Positions 50,304 through 61,026 of a stretch of 64,000 nucleotides of DNA are shown in pieces. A program made the translations under genes and the position numbers. The DNA comes from Candidatus Liberibacter africanus PTSAPSY (GTDB lineage: Bacteria > Pseudomonadota > Alphaproteobacteria > Rhizobiales > Rhizobiaceae): the NCBI RefSeq assembly GCF_001021085.1, contig NZ_CP004021.1:1-64000 (forward strand), written 5' to 3'. Below the pieces are notes generated by a model. That model worked only from the letters and a program-made list of their open reading frames with translations, was not told the DNA's origin and did no database searches. Position 1 is the first letter of the stretch, and the number at the start of each line of letters is the position of its first letter.

Positions 50304-50488
50304 GGGTATTGATCTCTTCCTGTTGCGCTAATCAAGTGATTAGAAGTTTATCTTCTCCTAATAGAGTAGTAGATCGTCAGTTTTTTAAAAATGTAAAAGA
50401 CGCAAGAGCGTTATTGCGGTCTGCAAATGTAACGATTTTAGAGATAGAGAAAATGCATAAAGTAAAAAAGAGAATTAACAAGGTTTAA
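50288..50488 (+). CDS. Short hypothetical protein, uncertain
   Basis: The 66 aa frame lacks a convincing ribosome site. The second half (FKNVKDARALLRSANVTILE) has a plausible composition. It may be the 3' end of a decayed phage gene. No family is recognised. Confidence 0.25.
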   Translation: METPLRVLISSCCANQVIRSLSSPNRVVDRQFFKNVKDARALLRSANVTILEIEKMHKVKKRINKV

Positions 50489-50588
50489 AGGATTTAGTCG
50501 GCATTTAAACTTGCTTTAATATTGTATATCCCCTAAATTACAACTTTATGGGGTAATATATTCGCTTTTTTTAATACAGGGGAAATCA

Positions 50589-52445
50589 ATGATAATTGAT
50601 ACCATTACAATAAAAAATTATAAAGGTATAAGGGAGACTTCTATCTATTTTAATGGTGGCAATATAATTCCTATTGTAGGTTTAAATGAAAGCGGTAAAA
50701 GCACTATATTAAAGGCTATCTCTCTTTTTTATCGTGCTATCTTTTGGGATTATGAAAAAGAAGAACCTATATTTGAAGATGATACAATACCTCGATCTGA
50801 CAAGGGGGTTTTTCAAGGTGATATAATATTAGAAGACATAGTACGGCTAACCAAACAGGAGATAAAAGATTATTTTACTCCTGAAGAAATAGAAACTTAT
50901 TTTACCAAGAAAAAAAAGCGCCAGAAAAAATCGATTTCCGATGATCAAGAAGTGTTAATAACCTATACTGAAAAGTATGTCGATGATAAGTATAAAAATA
51001 AATCACGAAAATCATATATTATAAATAATAATAAAGAATATCCAGAAATACCATACGAAGTAACACGTACGATATGCTATTTGTTTCCGAATATTTATTA
51101 TTTCCCCGATTTTTTGTTTACTTTTCCAGAGGAAGTTTACCTTTCTAGTGAAGATCGTGATAGTAGCATGCGTGACTCTGATCGAAGTACTCATGAAAAA
51201 TTTACAGAATCTCTTGAACAAATTTTCATGAGTATACATTCTGGCCAAGATTTCAAAAAACTTTTTATAGACAAGATGTCAAGTAATGACCCAAAAGATG
51301 AAAATTGCATCAATAATATTATAGCCACAATAAATAATCATATTACAGAAACTTTTCAAAGTTCATGGGAGAAAGTTACCGGAGATAATAATAAAAAGGT
51401 AAATTTTACAATTAAACAGGTAAACAAATATAAGAAAATTAAAATTAACGCTACAGAGGATGGAAAATAATTTACACTATCAGAAAGATATTCCGGTTTT
51501 CAGTGGTTTTTTGCTTATGTTTTGTTTACTCAATTTTATAAAGATAATTCAAATACACTTTTCCTATTTGATGAGCCCGCTTCAAATTTACATCCCTCCG
51601 CTCAACAGAAGATCCTTGAGAATTTTAAGTATCTATCTCAAAAGAAAAATCATCAAATTATTTACTCTACTCATTCCCATCATCTTATAAACGTGCATTG
51701 GATCGAAAAAACGCATATAGTAAAAAACTATAGTTCAAACAAAAATGGAGAAGAATCTGAAAAGGATAAAATAGGTATTATAGCTACCATTTATAAGCAA
51801 TTTCACAACTCGCACCCTAAAAAAATCCATTATTATCAACCAATTCTAGATGCTTTAAAAGTAAAAGTAAGCCCTTTAGATATCACAAAAAATTCTCTAT
51901 TAGTAGAAGGGATTAGTGATCATTTCGCTTATACCTATTTTATCAAAAAAATCCTAAAAAGAAGTGATAACCCTTATGTCATTCCATTAAACGGCGTAAA
52001 TGCGATGAATCCGGTAATTAGCATTTTAATTGGCTTGGGTGTAGAATTTAGAGTACTCCTAGATGGAGATAAACAAGGAATCGATGCCAAGAAAAAATAT
52101 GAAGAAAATTTTGAAATCAAGAATGGCGAAACGATAAAAACGGTATCTGAGTTGTGTGAGAGCAAGGTCGATACTCAACTCGAAGATCTTTTTGAAGATG
52201 ACATCAAAGAACATCCAGATTATCCCAAAGAAAATAAAAATAAAAATAAAAATAAAAATAAAAAACAATATGCCCAGTTCTTTTGTAAAATTAAAGATGA
52301 AGAACCTCTCCAAAAATTCCCTAAAACAGAAAAGAACATGAAACCTATTATGGATTGGATAGCAAAAGAATTTCCTGTGAAGAATGAGGAAACAAACCCA
52401 TCTTCAACCTTGAACTTAGCGCCCTTAAATAATCAACATAAATAA
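50589..52445 (+). pseudogene. OLD-family ATPase/TOPRIM nuclease interrupted by one stop codon
   Basis: The 5' part (50589-51470) has an N-terminal ABC/RecF-like ATPase: KNYKGIRETSIYFNGG and Walker A VGLNESGKST (about 31-40). A TAA at 51468-51470 ends it. In exactly the same frame the sequence continues with the ABC signature LSERYSGFQWFF, Walker B LFLFDEPASNLHP, the His switch YSTHSHHL and a TOPRIM domain (LLVEGISDHFAY, RVLLDGDKQG) to 52445. About 618 codons. OLD-like enzymes are ATP-regulated nucleases used in phage or plasmid defence. The stop separates Walker A from the signature, so one of the two halves alone would be inactive. GGGGA precedes the ATG. Confidence 0.8.
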
Positions 52446-52471
52446 AGCTAATATTCACTTAATAACTAGAC

Positions 52472-53002
52472 TCAAGATGTACCCTTAATAACTAGACTCA
52501 AGATGTACCCTATTACAGATGTCGCAATTGTTCCGAAAATCCCTATAAACCATTTCATTTGCGCGTCAAATTTTTCATATATGTCTAATTTATTTTCACA
52601 AAACATTTTAGCTGTTTCTTCGTTATTTTTACAAAGAATTTTAACTGTTTCTTCCCTAAATTTAGCGTTATCTACACGGAAATCCGCAAAATCATTGGTT
52701 AATTTATGATATCTTGAATCAACTTTATCCTCGAGTTTATCTTGTCTTCTTTCGAGGTCAGAAAATCTGTGCTCATTTATATTTTCTCCTCCTCTTTTGG
52801 TAAATCCATCTTCTTTATTTTTGAATAATTTTTTTAACTTGGCGATTAATTCGTCTAAATCAGTAGAGGGGGATGATCTAAAATTATACTTTTTCTTTCC
52901 TCATTTATCACCGTAGATCACATTGCTCGCAACTTTTTTTCGATCGAAAGATTCCTTCTTTTTTGAATACCATTGAATTATATCGAAATCATTATTAAGC
53001 AT
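52472..53002 (-). pseudogene. Coiled-coil phage protein with C-terminal TM, one in-frame TGA
   Basis: Begins MLNNDFDIIQWYSKKKESFD at 53002, meets a TGA near 52905, then continues in the same frame. A long coiled coil follows (FSDLERRQDKLEDKVDSRYH), ending with a membrane helix (MKWFIGIFGTIATSVIGYIL). This is the DUF1640/XhlA-like architecture of phage-associated proteins. 177 codons in all. A 27-bp tandem repeat (ACTAGACTCAAGATGTACCC) covers the 3' end. Confidence 0.6.
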
Positions 53003-53008
53003 TACCAC

Positions 53009-53350
53009 TTACTCCCCTAAAGCGTTTTTAGATTCTTTACAGTAACGTTCATCTGCTTTCCTCTGAATCCGATCTATAAGGTCTTCGTCGATATCAGAAT
53101 TCAGCTGTTGAAATTGTTTATTTAAAGCTTTATAACCTTCTAATCTTTTAGATATTTCTGTGGTCAAGCGTAATAAAGCGTCCTCGTTTTCTTGTTGTTG
53201 GGAAAACATTAGGTCTTCACCGTGACGTATAAAATCTTTTTTCTCCTCATCATCAATTAAATCTACTAGATGGTCGACAATAACACTAATAAATAATTTA
53301 AGTAGGTCATTCGAACGTGTTAATTCTTTTATTGCAAGGTAGGAATACAT
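53009..53350 (-). CDS. Coiled-coil phage-like protein, possibly N-terminally damaged
   Basis: The 113 aa charged helical protein starts with MYSYLAIKELTRSNDLLKLF but has only a weak ribosome site. A better start (ATG at 53415 after AAAGGGGAT) gives MSKDKENKLEDVSRDHITDT in another frame and then stops. The real gene may therefore run from 53415 with a frameshift near 53350. It lies directly upstream of the coiled-coil/TM gene on the same strand. Function unknown. Confidence 0.45.
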   Translation of the reverse strand: MYSYLAIKELTRSNDLLKLFISVIVDHLVDLIDDEEKKDFIRHGEDLMFSQQQENEDALLRLTTEISKRLEGYKALNKQFQQLNSDIDEDLIDRIQRKADERYCKESKNALGE

Positions 53351-53540
53351 ATCTCTGTATCTGTGATGTGATCTCTGGAGACATCTTCTAGTTTATTCTC
53401 TTTATCTTTACTCATGCATCATCCCCTTTACTTTCACGCCTAGATTTAAACAATCTTAGGTTGTTTATATTCCATATATTACGCTTGGGGCAAGATGTAT
53501 TACGCTTGGGGGCAAGATATTTTATTAATAATCCTCTCCT

Positions 53541-53792
53541 CTATCCCCTAAAATCCAAGGCGCTGTCTCTGTCACTAATATCTTCAAACCCAGATTTAAG
53601 GCGTAAACCTTTTATAATTCGAAGATATTTTCCTCGGTTAGGTCTAGTATTTTCCAATTGTCCACAGGTTTCAAACCCTTTAAGTTTGAGGTTTCGGAGT
53701 ATCGTTAAAGCTGTTATCCCCTTTTGCGGATAATTCAATTCTTCTCTAATATAGGAGTTGAAGCTATTTATTACTTTTTTCGTTCTTGCCAA
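53541..53792 (-). CDS. Small hypothetical protein of the accessory island
   Basis: The 83 aa basic protein starts at TTG and reads ARTKKVINSFNSYIREELNY and LRNLKLKGFETCGQLENTRP. It overlaps the end of another short frame reading DWCEVREDYWQERKK, so it may be a fragment. I recognise no family. Confidence 0.3.
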   Translation of the reverse strand: MARTKKVINSFNSYIREELNYPQKGITALTILRNLKLKGFETCGQLENTRPNRGKYLRIIKGLRLKSGFEDISDRDSALDFRG

Positions 53793-53869
53793 TAGTCTTC
53801 TCTAACTTCGCACCAATCGTCTATCTAAACTTGCATATATCTAGATCTCTTCGGGCTTTTTAACCGCCT

Positions 53870-54202
53870 CTGTTTCTGAATCTCCATCAACCATTAAAGA
53901 TTCTCACACGTTCAACTGAATTGAGATTAAATATGAACCCGCGAATAAAGAATTCAGCAATCCGATATAATGGAAAATGATCACAGCATACTAGAGTAAA
54001 TCATCTATTCTGTTTCTGAATCTCCATCAACAATAAAGATTCACTCACACGTTCAACTGAATTGAGATTAACTATGAACCTACGAATAAATAATTCTGCA
54101 ATCCGATAGAATGGAAAATGCTCATAGCATACTAGAGTAAATCATCTATTCTGTTTCTGAATCTCCATCAACCATTAAAGATTCACTCACACGTTCAACT
54201 GA
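53870..54202 (-). repeat. Three copies of the gyrA 3' end
   Basis: The last ~52 bp of gyrA (CTGTTTCTGAATCTCCATCA onward) occur at 53870, 54010 and in the gene itself at 54151. Between them is a ~90 bp spacer present twice. The period is 140-141 bp. Only the 54151 copy is joined to the gene. Confidence 0.92.
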
Positions 54203-56911
54203 TACGACTCTTTCATCTTTCGCAGTAGAAAAAATGACAACCCCTTTGGTAGCACGACTAGCAATTCTAATCTCATTGACTGGAACTCGAATAAGAGTTC
54301 CTTTATCAGAAACAAGTATAATTTGATCATTATCTTCTACTGGAAATGCCGCTACTAATGCCCCTATTTCATTCATTTTTGAGACATCAATTGCACGAAT
54401 ACCTTTTCCACGACGATTAGCAATACGAAAATCATAAGAAGATGTTCGTTTCCCGAATCCTTTTTCCGAAATAGTCAAAATAAATTGCTCTTTCGCTTTT
54501 AATTCTTCAAAACGCTCTTCCGAAATACTATTTAGATCAGAAGAACTATTTAGATCCGAAGAACTATTTAGATCAGAATCATCATTTTTGACCGAACTCA
54601 ATCCTTCTTCACACGTAATAAGACGACGATGCGCAGCCGTCTGTTTAATATAACAAACTCGCTCATTATAATCCGCATCAACATGAAGAACAATTGCCAT
54701 AGAAATAACGTAATCTCCTTCAGAGAGCGATATACCTCTGACTCCGACAGAATTACGCCCCGAAAAAAGACGTACATCAGTAATCGGGAAACGAACACAT
54801 TGTCCAAATTTAGTAGTCAATAATACATCATGATCTTCTGTACAGGTTTCAACGGAAAGAATCTCATCTTCTGGATCTAATTTCATAGCAATCTTACCAT
54901 TACGATTAACCTGAACAAAATCAGAGAGATTATTACGCCGAATATTTCCGCATTTAGTAGCAAATACTACATGTAAATCATTCCAAGTCGATTCATCTTC
55001 TGGAATAGGCATGATCGTCGTAATGCGTTCACCTTGTTTCAAAGAAAGAATATTAATTAAAGCCTTTCCACGTGCTTGAGGTGATCCAATGGGTAAACGC
55101 CACACTTTTTCTTTATAAACAAATCCTAAAGAAGAAAAAAACAAAACTGGAGTATGTGTGTTCACAATAAATATATCTGTAACAAAATCCTCATCACGCA
55201 TCGTTACACCAGATCGACCCTTGCCACCGCGACGTTGCGCCCGATAGACAGAAAGAGGAACCCGTTTAACGTATCCCAAATGCGAAACTGTGACGACCAT
55301 ATCTTCTCGTACAATACAGTCTTCATCTTCCATATCTAACAAACCATCCACAATTTCTGTTTTGCGGGGGGTGTCCAACTCATTCTTAATGAGAATCATT
55401 TCTTGCTTGATAATATCTAAAATACGAGATCGGGATGCTAAAATATCCAAGCATTCTTTAATTTCTATACCAAGATTATTTAATTCATCGCGAATATCGT
55501 TACGACCTAATCCGGTCAATCGCGCCAATCGCAGCTCTAAAATGGCTCTTGTTTGTACTTCTGATAAATAAATTGTTCCATCACTTCGTATGTTATAACT
55601 TGAATCGTCAATCAGATTGATCAAATCTTGAATATCAGAAGCTTCCCAACTTCGCTGCATAAGCTCTTTCCGAGCAGTTTCTGGATTAGGAGCAAAACGA
55701 ATAATACGTACAACTTCATCTAAATTCGCTACAGCAACAGCAAGACCTACCAAAATATTTGCCCTATCACGTGCTTTATTCAACAAATATTTGGTTCTTC
55801 TTACGACGACTTCTTCACGAAAAGCAACAAATGCTTTAATGATACCGATAAGGGTAAAACGCTCAGGCTTACATCCATCTAAAGCAACCATATTAACGCT
55901 AAATAAACTTTGTAAAGAAGTATAACGATACAGTTGGTTTAAAATAACATCAGCAGCAGCACCTCTCTTTAATTCAATAACTACTCGATAACCCTGACGA
56001 TCTGATTCATCTCGCAAATCTGCTATATCTACTATTCGTTTTTCTCTGACGAGTTCAGCAATCTTTTCAAGCATTGCTGCCTTGTTAACCTGATACGGAA
56101 TCTCGGTAACGACGATTTGCTCACGATCACCAGAGATTTTCTCTATGTGACTTACTCCTCGTATAACAATAGAACCGCGACCCGTTGCATAAGCATTTTT
56201 GATACCAGTACGCCCTAAAATAATCGCTCCCGTCGGAAAATCCGGACCACGAATAATTTTCATTAAATCGTCTAGCTCAATATCAGGATTATCAATGAAT
56301 GCCACACATCCGTCGACCACTTCTCCTAAATTATGCGTAGGAATATTAGTTGCCATACCAACGGCAATACCACCAGCACCATTTACAAGTAAATTTGGAA
56401 ATTTAGCGCAAAGAACAACAGGTTCCTGAAAAGAACCATCGTAATTAGGACGAAAATCAACGGTATCTTTTCCCAGATCATCAAGTAAGAAATGTGCTGC
56501 TTTTTGCAAACGACATTCCGTATACCTTTCTGCTGCCGGAGGATCTCCATCAATGGATCCAAAATTTCCTTGCCCCTCAATCAACAATAACCGTAGAGAC
56601 CAATCCTGTGCCATACGCGCCAATGCATCGTAGATAGCAAGATTACCATGTGGATGATACTTACCCATCACCTCACCAGAAATACGTGCACACTTCACAT
56701 ACTTCTTATTCCACTCTACACCCATCTGCATCATGCCAAAGAGTATACGACGATGAACAGCTTTTAATCCATCTCGCAAATCAGGTATAGCACGACCTAA
56801 AATGACGTTTATTGCATAAGTAAGGTAAGATTTCTGCATTTCATCTGATATTGAAACAGATGTTATGCCTTTTTCCTCTTCTTTATCACTTGGTATAATG
56901 TTCTGGGTCAA
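54146..56911 (-). CDS. gyrA: DNA gyrase subunit A
   Basis: The 921 aa type II topoisomerase breakage-reunion subunit. Active Tyr130 is in AAERYTECRL, with YHPHGNLAIYDALARMAQD before it. The C-terminal beta-pinwheel follows, including the GyrA-box-like QRRGGKGRSG. The start is TTG with AGGAGG 13 nt upstream. An acidic repeat (DLNSSSDLNSSSDLNS) lies near residue 770. At the positions equivalent to E. coli Asp82-Ser83 the residues are Asn-Leu. The 3' end is duplicated twice downstream. Confidence 0.97.
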   Translation of the reverse strand: MTQNIIPSDKEEEKGITSVSISDEMQKSYLTYAINVILGRAIPDLRDGLKAVHRRILFGMMQMGVEWNKKYVKCARISGEVMGKYHPHGNLAIYDALARMAQDWSLRLLLIEGQGNFGSIDGDPPAAERYTECRLQKAAHFLLDDLGKDTVDFRPNYDGSFQEPVVLCAKFPNLLVNGAGGIAVGMATNIPTHNLGEVVDGCVAFIDNPDIELDDLMKIIRGPDFPTGAIILGRTGIKNAYATGRGSIVIRGVSHIEKISGDREQIVVTEIPYQVNKAAMLEKIAELVREKRIVDIADLRDESDRQGYRVVIELKRGAAADVILNQLYRYTSLQSLFSVNMVALDGCKPERFTLIGIIKAFVAFREEVVVRRTKYLLNKARDRANILVGLAVAVANLDEVVRIIRFAPNPETARKELMQRSWEASDIQDLINLIDDSSYNIRSDGTIYLSEVQTRAILELRLARLTGLGRNDIRDELNNLGIEIKECLDILASRSRILDIIKQEMILIKNELDTPRKTEIVDGLLDMEDEDCIVREDMVVTVSHLGYVKRVPLSVYRAQRRGGKGRSGVTMRDEDFVTDIFIVNTHTPVLFFSSLGFVYKEKVWRLPIGSPQARGKALINILSLKQGERITTIMPIPEDESTWNDLHVVFATKCGNIRRNNLSDFVQVNRNGKIAMKLDPEDEILSVETCTEDHDVLLTTKFGQCVRFPITDVRLFSGRNSVGVRGISLSEGDYVISMAIVLHVDADYNERVCYIKQTAAHRRLITCEEGLSSVKNDDSDLNSSSDLNSSSDLNSISEERFEELKAKEQFILTISEKGFGKRTSSYDFRIANRRGKGIRAIDVSKMNEIGALVAAFPVEDNDQIILVSDKGTLIRVPVNEIRIASRATKGVVIFSTAKDERVVSVERVSESLMVDGDSETE

Positions 56912-57005
56912 TGGACTTTTTTATCCTCCTGTCAACTACTAATGATATGTTATCGTATCAAAATATCTTGTACAAGTAAAAAGTATTCTGTTCATTGTAG
57001 AGCTA

Positions 57006-57485
57006 TTAAAAAGGAATATCATCATCAAGCTCATCAGAGAACACACTCCCTCCTTGCGAAGACGAATACCGATCTTCAACAACATTTTCCTTTAAATTAC
57101 TATTACTATTATTATTACTATGTTCATTTCCTTGCAGGGAATCTTTACGACTATCTAACATAACCATGGTACGCATAATAATCTCAGTTGTGTAACGATT
57201 ATTACCAGACTGATCTTGCCATTTTCGAGTTTGAAGAGACCCTTCTACATACACTTTAGAGCCTTTACGAAGATATTGCTCAACAATTTTACAAAGCTCT
57301 TCAACGAAAACAACAACAGAGTGCCATTCCGTTTTTTCACGACGTTCATTTGTAGTACGATCTTTCCAGCTTTCAGAAGTAGCAATACGAAGATTAACTA
57401 TTTTACGCCCATCTTGCGTATGCCTAACATCTGGATCTGCTCCTAGATGTCCTATCAAAATAACCTTGTTGACACTTGCTACCAT
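57006..57485 (-). CDS. ssb: Single-stranded DNA-binding protein
   Basis: The 159 aa protein has an OB fold ([20 protein letters not shown], then [37 protein letters not shown]). A Asn/Ser-rich linker follows, ending in the acidic protein-interaction tip DDDIPF. It binds ssDNA as a tetramer and recruits repair and replication proteins by its tip. GAGGTG precedes the ATG. It is divergent from uvrA, the usual alphaproteobacterial arrangement. Confidence 0.97.
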   Translation of the reverse strand: MVASVNKVILIGHLGADPDVRHTQDGRKIVNLRIATSESWKDRTTNERREKTEWHSVVVFVEELCKIVEQYLRKGSKVYVEGSLQTRKWQDQSGNNRYTTEIIMRTMVMLDSRKDSLQGNEHSNNNSNSNLKENVVEDRYSSSQGGSVFSDELDDDIPF

Positions 57486-57683
57486 TTATAAAACACCTCA
57501 ATTACTGATAGAATTAAATTTAAAATCTTTTATCATTACAAGCAATATCTATTCTAAAAACTAGAATCAATATATTGCGTTTATATATGCTATATATACC
57601 TCATACTTTACAGATGATTCTCCTTATAATACAGAATAATCGACTGCACCACCATTATCCAACAAAGATTTTAATCGGATCCA

Positions 57684-60564
57684 ATGAGTAACATAAAAAA
57701 TATTTCTATTATCGGCGCTCGTGAACACAATCTTCAAAATGTCAGCATAGAATTACCACGAAACAAATTAATCGTCATAACTGGTGTTTCTGGGTCAGGG
57801 AAATCTTCTCTCGCTTTTGATACAATTCATGCCGAAGGACAAAGACGTTATGTAGAAAGTCTCTCTACATATGCACGACAATTTTTAGGAAACATCAAAA
57901 AACCAGATGTAGAACAAATCAATGGGTTGTCTCCTACTATATCTATTGAACAAAAAAATACATCTCACAATCCTCGTTCTACCGTTGGCACTATAACTGA
58001 AATACATGATTATTTGCGGTTACTCTTTGCACGCATAGGCATACCTTACTCTCCCACAACAGGACTACCTATAGAGAGCCAAACTGTTAGCCAAATGACA
58101 GATCGTATTCTTTCGTTCAAACAAGGAACGCGCATGCACTTACTGGCTCCTATAGTACAAAATCGCAAAGGAGAATTTAAAAAAGAACTCGCAGAAAATA
58201 CTCAAAAAAGGATTTCAAAGAATACAAGTTGATGGCATAGTTTATCATATATCAGATGTCCCTGACCTTGATAAGAAATATAAACACAATATTGAGGTTG
58301 TTGTAGACCGTATTGTCGTTCATGAAAATATCCGAGAAAGAATCTTCAATAGCCTTAAAACTTGCTTACAACTAACGAATGGCTTAGCTATTGCCACCAA
58401 TGTTGATTTTACTCCTGCTGATGATAGAACAACACCCGTAGAACCATCTAATAACCATTGTCAGAACATTGTTTTTTCTGAAAATCTTGCATGTCCTGTC
58501 TCAGGATTTAGCATTGCAGAAATAGAACCTCGTATTTTTTCTTTCAATAATCCAGCAGGCGCTTGTTACCATTGCGATGGGTTAGGAATAAAACAAAACA
58601 TCGATGAAAAACTGGTCATACCCAATCCAAAATTAGCGTTAAATAATGGCGCTATCGCTCCTTGGCCCAATCCTTTATCCGAATATTATATAAACACTCT
58701 TACTTCTCTGGGGAAAGAGTTAGGATTTTCCATTCACGATAGTTGGGATAATCTTTCTGATGAAAACCAAAAAATACTTCTTTATGGAACAAAGAATAAT
58801 AAAATTAGTCCATCTCGCAATCAGAAATTTTCCTCTACCAGTGTATCTTTCAGAGGGATAATTCCAAAATTAGAAAAACGTTGGAATGAAACGGATTCTG
58901 CGATTCTTCAAGAAATGATTCAACGGTATATGTCTTCATCTCCTTGTATAAATTGTCATGGATATCGTCTTAAAAATGAATCACTTGCAGTCAAAATTTC
59001 TGGCAAACATATCGGAGAAATTGCCGATATGTCGATTAAAAACGCACAAATATGGTTTGAGCAACTCCCAACCCGAATCACCCCAAAAGCCAACAAAATA
59101 TCAGAATCTATTCTGAAGGAAATTCAAAAAAGAATTCATTTTCTCGTAGAAATAGGACTTGGTTATTTAACCTTATCACGTAACTCTAACATGTTATCAA
59201 ACGGAGAAAGTCAACGCATACGCCTCGCATCCCAAATAGGATCTGGATTAACAGGCGTGCTTTATGTATTAGACGAACCCTCTATAGGGTTACACCAACG
59301 CGATAATAGCAAATTGATTAATACCCTCAAACATCTTCGCGATACGGGAAATACGGTCATTGTAGTAGAACATGATGAAGAAACCATGCTCGCTGCTGAT
59401 CATATTGTAGATATAGGACCAGAAGCTGGCGTTAAAGGAGGAAAAATCATAGCAGAAGGATCTCCTTCTCAAATTATGGCACATCCGACTTCTTTAACTG
59501 GAAAGTATATGTCTGGTAAAATGAGTATCAAAATACCAGAAAAAAGACGCAAGCGTGATATAAACCGTATGATTCATGTTATCAATGCACGAAGCAATAA
59601 CTTGAAAAATATTACAGCATCTATTCCCCTTGGATTATTTACCGCCATTACTGGAATATCTGGAGGAGGAAAATCTACTTTTCTGATCTCTACCCTATAC
59701 AAAGCAGCAGCCCGCTGTATTATGGGATCTAAATATCATCCCGGAACATATGACCGTATCGATGGACTTGAGTATATTGATAAAGTTGTTAGCATAAATC
59801 AATGTCCGATTGGCCATACACCTCGTTCTAATCCCGCAACTTATGTTGGAGCATTCACACCAATTCGTGATTGGTTTAGTAATCTCCCCGAATCAAAAGA
59901 GTGCGGATATAAATCTGGATGCTTTTCTTTTAACGTCAAAGGAGGAAGATGTGAGGTTTGCGAAGGAAATGGCGTCATAAAAATTGCAATGCACTTCCTT
60001 CCAGACGTATACATCACATGTGATGTATGCCAAGGACAGCGCTATAATCCCGAAACATTAAAAATACACTATAAAGATAAATCAATTGCTGATATTCTCT
60101 CTATGACCGTTGAAGAATGTTTGGATTTTTTTACGAATATTCCAGCGATACGTAATAAATTAAAGAGCCTTAAAGAAGTAGGTCTCGGATATATTAAAAT
60201 TGGACAATCAGCAAATACGCTATCTGGAGGAGAATCGCAACGCGTAAAACTTGCTAAAGAACTATCCAAACAAGCTACAGGAAATACCCTGTACATATTA
60301 GATGAACCAACGACCGGACTTCATTATCATGACATAGCAAAACTATTGGATATTTTGCATACACTCGTTGAAAGAGGAAATTCAGTTGTTGTAATTGAAC
60401 ATAATCTAGAGGTCATAAAAACAGCTGATTGGATTTTAGATTTTGGACCAGAAGGAGGAGATAATGGTGGAAAAATCATCGCATCTGGAACTCCAGAAGA
60501 AATTACCAAAGAACCCCTCTCCTATACGGGAAAATTTCTCCAATCCATCTTAAATAATAAGTGA
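57684..60564 (+). pseudogene. uvrA: UvrA excinuclease subunit with a single frameshift
   Basis: The two parts encode one UvrA. The first (57684-58232) has Walker [15 protein letters not shown] and the [14 protein letters not shown] region. In GCAGAAAATACTC (58191-58203) one extra A shifts the frame: without it the protein reads [20 protein letters not shown] and stays open to 60564. I read the whole 58201-58915 stretch and found no stop in that frame. Three Cys motifs (ACYHCDGLG, CINCHGY, CEVCEGNG...CDVCQGQR), both ABC signatures (LSNGESQRIRLAS, LSGGESQRVKLAK) and both Walker B/His elements are present. About 960 codons. As written, nucleotide excision repair would lack UvrA. Confidence 0.85.
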
Positions 60565-60920
60565 TTATGAGAATAATAGTTTACTGTCACTAAAGATAAT
60601 GATACCCGAAAATGCGCATAGGGAATATCCACGGTATTATAACATAATAGCAAAAAACACAAAATATAAACCATTTGGATTTTAGATTTTGGACCAGAAG
60701 GAAGAGATAGTGGAAAAATCATCGCATCTGGAACTCCAGAAGAAATTACCAAAGAACCCCTCTCCTATACGGGAAAATTTCTCCAATCCATCTTAAATAA
60801 TAAGTGATTATGAGAATAATAGTTTACTGTCATTAAAAATAATGATACCCGAAAAATGCGCATAGGGAATATCCGCGGTATTGTAACATAATAGCAAAAA
60901 ACACAAAATATAAACCATTT
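60431..60920 (+). repeat. Tandem duplication (~246 bp) of the uvrA 3' end
   Basis: 60431-60676 (last ~130 bp of uvrA plus downstream DNA) is repeated at 60677-60920. The second copy has a 3-nt plus 1-nt set of changes (GGAAGAGATAGTGG) and scattered substitutions. It leaves a dead C-terminal coding fragment before the glutamine-synthetase homologue. Confidence 0.93.
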
Positions 60921-61026
60921 AAAAAATGCGATCAAAAAGGATATAATCTAGAAAATTTAAAATATACCAATTTAAAATATACCAAAGATTATTTACCCAT
61001 AGCATGAGAAAAAAGGAGAGTATAAA

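Noticed and set aside
50589..52445. Gabija system
   Set aside because: The OLD-like protein resembles GajA in plan, but no UvrD-like GajB helicase is next to it.
50589..53002. Stop-codon recoding in the island
   Set aside because: TAA, TGA and TAG all interrupt frames and frameshifts are mixed in, so decay is simpler than recoding.
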